A stretch of 64,000 nt of DNA from contig CAWERW010000007.1 of assembly GCA_963811595.1 (NCBI GenBank), positions 186,001 to 250,000 of the forward strand. The letters are read 5' to 3'. Origin of the DNA: DASQFQ01 sp963811595 (lineage in GTDB: Bacteria; Actinomycetota; Thermoleophilia; Solirubrobacterales; Solirubrobacteraceae). Positions 61,972 to 64,000 of this stretch are shown here, in pieces. The notes under the pieces were generated by a model. That model ran no database searches. It worked only from the letters and a program-made list of their open reading frames with translations, and had not been told where the DNA came from. Made by a program: the position numbers and the translations under genes. Each line of letters opens with the position of its first letter. Position 1 is the stretch's first letter.

Positions 61972-63192
61972 TCAGCTCCGGCTGCTCGACGCCTTGCGCC
62001 GGCGGGACGTCCCGCCGCTGCTCGACGACGTCTTGGCCTTACCGTTGCTCGAGCCGCGCGACCGAGAGGAGCCCGACTTCGAGCCGTTCGACTTCGCCCG
62101 CGTCGAGCCCGACTTCGAGGAGCTCGACTTGGACGAGCTCGACTTGGAGGCGGCCGCCGTGCGGCTGCCGCCGGAGGAGCGCTTCGCCGGCTTACGCTTC
62201 GGCTGGCTGTCCTCCTCCTCCTCCTCCTCGTCCTCTTGGTCGTCATCGCCGTCGTCTTCGTGGTCGTCGTAGAGGTCGTCGACGTCGGAGTAGTCGCGCT
62301 CGTCGTCGTAGTCGTCGTCGTGCGGCTCGACCACCTCGCCGCCCTCGATCACGCCGCGCCAGGCGCCGGTCTCGAGCTCCTGCATCTCCACGAACGCCTT
62401 GAAGCGCGCGAGGTCGGCGCGGATCGCGCGCTTGATGTGGCGCATGCCGCGCGCGGCCTTCTCGATCAGCGAGCCGGGCTCGATGTCGACGTTGACCTCG
62501 ATCCGGGTCAGGCTCGGGGCGAGCTCGTGGAACGTGACGACACCCGAGTGCGTGATGCCCTGCGACACCTTCCACTTGATCCGCTCGTCGGGCCGCTGCG
62601 TCTCGATCTTGGCCTGGAACTCCTTCGTCTTGCCCCAGATCTTGGTGGCGAAGGACACGGTGCAGTCGTCCTCCTGCGTGACGCGCGTGACGCGGTGCAT
62701 GAACTCGGGCCAGTCCTCGAACTGCGTCCACTGGTTGTAGGCCGTCTCGAGCGGCACCGCCACGTCGATCGCCTGCTGTACCGGCATGCGCCGGCCCTTC
62801 CCCACACCTGGCACGCCGCCGTTGCCCCCTTCGTCGTCGTCGCCGCCGAGGCCGGGCAGAAGCCCGCTCGCCGCCTGCTTCGCGATGCCGCCGGCTCCGC
62901 CCGCCTCGTCGACGGCCTGCTTCATGTTGGAGCCGACCTTGTCGCCGGCCTTCGAGGCCGCCTTGGAGACGGCGCGGGCCGGCGTCGGCGGCCCGCCGTT
63001 GGACCGGAGGGCGTCGACGCCCTTCTTCGCCAGCGGCGCGGCGGCCGCGAGGCCGGCGCCGGCGGCGAGCCCGCGCGCTCCGGACAGAGGTCCGGCCTTG
63101 CGCATCGGGCCCCCGCTACTGGTGCTCTTCGCCACCTCGCGTACCGCGTGGCTGAGCGCGTCCCGGACAGTGTCGCTCACGTCCTTGGCCAT
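61972..63192 (-). CDS. SRPBCC-domain protein with acidic and Ser/Lys/Arg-rich tails, first gene of gvp operon
   Basis: A 406-residue protein; ATG 63192 has GGGGAG five bases upstream. The first ~135 residues are Ala/Gly-rich with a hydrophobic stretch. The SRPBCC/cyclase-like domain (about 136-280) has 'QQAIDVAVPLETAYNQWTQF', 'WPEFMHRVTRV' and 'HIKRAIRADLARFKAFVEMQ'. Then an acidic block ('DDDYDDERDYSDVDDLYDDH') and a basic Ser-rich C-terminus ending 'SRRRKASSSRS'. SRPBCC domains bind hydrophobic ligands. Such genes do occur beside actinobacterial gvp clusters; the role is unknown. Confidence 0.82.
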   Translation of the reverse strand: MAKDVSDTVRDALSHAVREVAKSTSSGGPMRKAGPLSGARGLAAGAGLAAAAPLAKKGVDALRSNGGPPTPARAVSKAASKAGDKVGSNMKQAVDEAGGAGGIAKQAASGLLPGLGGDDDEGGNGGVPGVGKGRRMPVQQAIDVAVPLETAYNQWTQFEDWPEFMHRVTRVTQEDDCTVSFATKIWGKTKEFQAKIETQRPDERIKWKVSQGITHSGVVTFHELAPSLTRIEVNVDIEPGSLIEKAARGMRHIKRAIRADLARFKAFVEMQELETGAWRGVIEGGEVVEPHDDDYDDERDYSDVDDLYDDHEDDGDDDQEDEEEEEEDSQPKRKPAKRSSGGSRTAAASKSSSSKSSSSKSGSTRAKSNGSKSGSSRSRGSSNGKAKTSSSSGGTSRRRKASSSRS

Positions 63193-63220
63193 GAACTCCC
63201 CACCTCTCGTACTTGGCTGG

Positions 63221-63238
63221 CCGGGGGCGTACCCCCGG
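63221..63238 (-). repeat. Leader hairpin of the gas vesicle operon
   Basis: CCGGGGG and CCCCCGG with a CGTA loop lie 29 bases upstream of the SRPBCC start, inside the expected 5' leader. It could affect translation or transcript stability. Confidence 0.45.
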
Positions 63239-63268
63239 CTCTCGGCAGGAAACGATCGGCAAACCAAA

Positions 63269-63297
63269 TTGACGGAGATCGCGCCAGCCGGTCGAAT
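63269..63297 (+). promoter_or_regulatory. Candidate sigma-A-type promoter for the YCII/sigma operon
   Basis: TTGACG and TCGAAT are separated by exactly 17 bases in an A/T-richer patch. The direction is towards the YCII gene 177 bases away. The -10 box matches four of six consensus positions. Confidence 0.45.
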
Positions 63298-63473
63298 GCG
63301 GCATTCCAGAAGGGCTTACGCGCCAACTTCCGCGGCGTCCACGGCGGCCGCCGGGGCGCCCGCGCGTCACCTAGCTGACACTCTGGAGGGCTGAGCGAGA
63401 AGACCCGCGTCGATTCCGGCGCCGACCGTTCGTCGCCCTGGGTGAAGACGGCCAAACCACCAGGAGGAACGCA

Positions 63474-63890
63474 ATGCGCTTCATGCTCTTCATGATCCCC
63501 AACGTCCCCGACGAGGAATACCAGAAGGGCCCCAGCGTCGAGGAGGTCGAGGCGATGATGAAGTTCAACGAGGAGCTCACCCAGGCCGGCGTGCTGCTCG
63601 CGCTCGACGGGCTGCACCCGCCGGCGGCAGGCGTGCGCATCACCTCGCAGGGCGGCAGGAAGACCGTCACCGACGGCCCCTTCACCGAGGCGAAGGAGCT
63701 GGTCGGCGGCTACTGGGTGATCGACGTCAAGTCCAAGGACGAGGCGGTCGAGTGGGCGCTGCGCTGCCCGCTCGACGACCAGTCGATCATCGAGGTGCGC
63801 CAGGTCCAGGAGCTGTCGGAGTTCCCCGAGGACATCCAGCAGGCCGCCCAGCTCTCCCAGGAGCCGCCCGAGCAGACCTCGGCGGGCTGA
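63474..63890 (+). CDS. YCII-related (DGPF-type) protein
   Basis: A 138-residue protein with AGGAGG about 7 bases upstream of ATG 63474. 'MRFMLFMIPNV' and 'RKTVTDGPFTEAKELVGGYW' (the DGPF motif) are diagnostic; 'DEAVEWALRCPLDDQSIIEV' follows. These ferredoxin-like-fold proteins are nearly always next to ECF sigma factor genes of the SigJ/RpoE-like subgroup, as here. Their role may be to sense or modify a signal; unproven. Confidence 0.9.
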   Translation: MRFMLFMIPNVPDEEYQKGPSVEEVEAMMKFNEELTQAGVLLALDGLHPPAAGVRITSQGGRKTVTDGPFTEAKELVGGYWVIDVKSKDEAVEWALRCPLDDQSIIEVRQVQELSEFPEDIQQAAQLSQEPPEQTSAG

Positions 63891-63898
63891 GCGCGACC

Positions 63899-64000
63899 GT
63901 GGCCGCGGCGACCCACCGCGCGATCGACGCGGTCTGGAGGATCGAGTCGGCGCGGCTGATCGCGGGGCTGGCGCGGATCGTGCGCGACGTCGGCCTCGCG
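63899..64000 (+). CDS. ECF sigma factor, N-terminal part (truncated by window edge)
   Basis: 34 residues are visible and run off the window: 'VAAATHRAIDAVWRIESARL' then 'IAGLARIVRDVGLA', the characteristic start of the YCII-associated sigma factors (region 2.1). GTG 63899 is used. A CTG at 63887 in the same frame would give 'MSATVAAATHRAID' and a 4-base CTGA overlap with the YCII stop, matching the coupling style of this genome. Confidence 0.82.
   Translation, partial: MAAATHRAIDAVWRIESARLIAGLARIVRDVGLA

Overview
The window is very GC-rich and gene-dense, and it reads as a chromosomal segment of an actinobacterium of the Thermoleophilia (Solirubrobacter/Conexibacter-like). This rests on four things. 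There is a complete GlgE maltosyl-transfer operon next to a TreY/TreZ operon. There is an actinobacterial-type gas vesicle cluster. There are many secreted proteins with Lys/Arg-rich linkers. GTG starts are frequent, and many neighbouring genes overlap by four bases (ATGA or GTGA). No rRNA, tRNA, insertion sequence, prophage or CRISPR array was seen.

Layout, left half. 1-2.6 kb: end of a GGDEF protein, a flavin-binding PNPOx-like protein, a hypothetical and an SF2 helicase. 2.6-6.3 kb: a secreted trio on the minus strand (DUF1800, DUF1501, cupredoxin). 6.3-9.5 kb: hexapeptide acyltransferase, NmrA-like reductase, GT4 glucan synthase-like glycosyltransferase, glutamine amidotransferase. 9.5-15.5 kb: a small helical protein followed by coupled treZ-glgX-treY, with an apparent one-base frameshift in glgX. 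15.5-20.7 kb: four secreted proteins. 20.7-24.2 kb: VOC protein, nitrilase, small barrel protein, SnoaL-like protein and class III aminotransferase. 24.2-32.6 kb: coupled glgE-treS-mak-glgB, with a divergent malQ. Together these loci supply TreYZ, TreS and GlgE routes between alpha-glucan, maltose phosphate and trehalose.

Right half. 32.6-43.2 kb is rich in cyclic-di-GMP genes: a GGDEF gene with Asp/Gln repeats and a frameshift, a membrane GAF-GGDEF protein, a degenerate HD-GYP protein, and a GGDEF-EAL protein fused to a MerR-like DNA-binding domain. Among them lie a methyltransferase/PLP-enzyme pair and a subtilisin-like protease ending in GSRWT repeats. 43.2-56.6 kb is mixed: SGNH hydrolase, YqgE, small proteins, GNAT, BBE oxidoreductase, MFS pump, an Hcp-like protein, SDR, slipin/NfeD, DoxX/TetR/sulfite oxidase, and another GGDEF-EAL protein. 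56.6-63.2 kb is a gas vesicle operon on the minus strand, headed by an SRPBCC protein, a tiny Ala-rich protein and a very acidic protein. The window ends with a YCII protein and the start of an ECF sigma factor.

The most unusual items are the charged low-complexity tails in the gas vesicle operon, the GGDEF-EAL-MerR fusion paired with a metal-ligand-depleted HD-GYP protein, a lone Hcp-fold protein carrying an LQ..GNRA-type segment, and the Trp-repeat protease. Several genes lack a canonical start codon or are frameshifted; these may be real or may be sequence errors.
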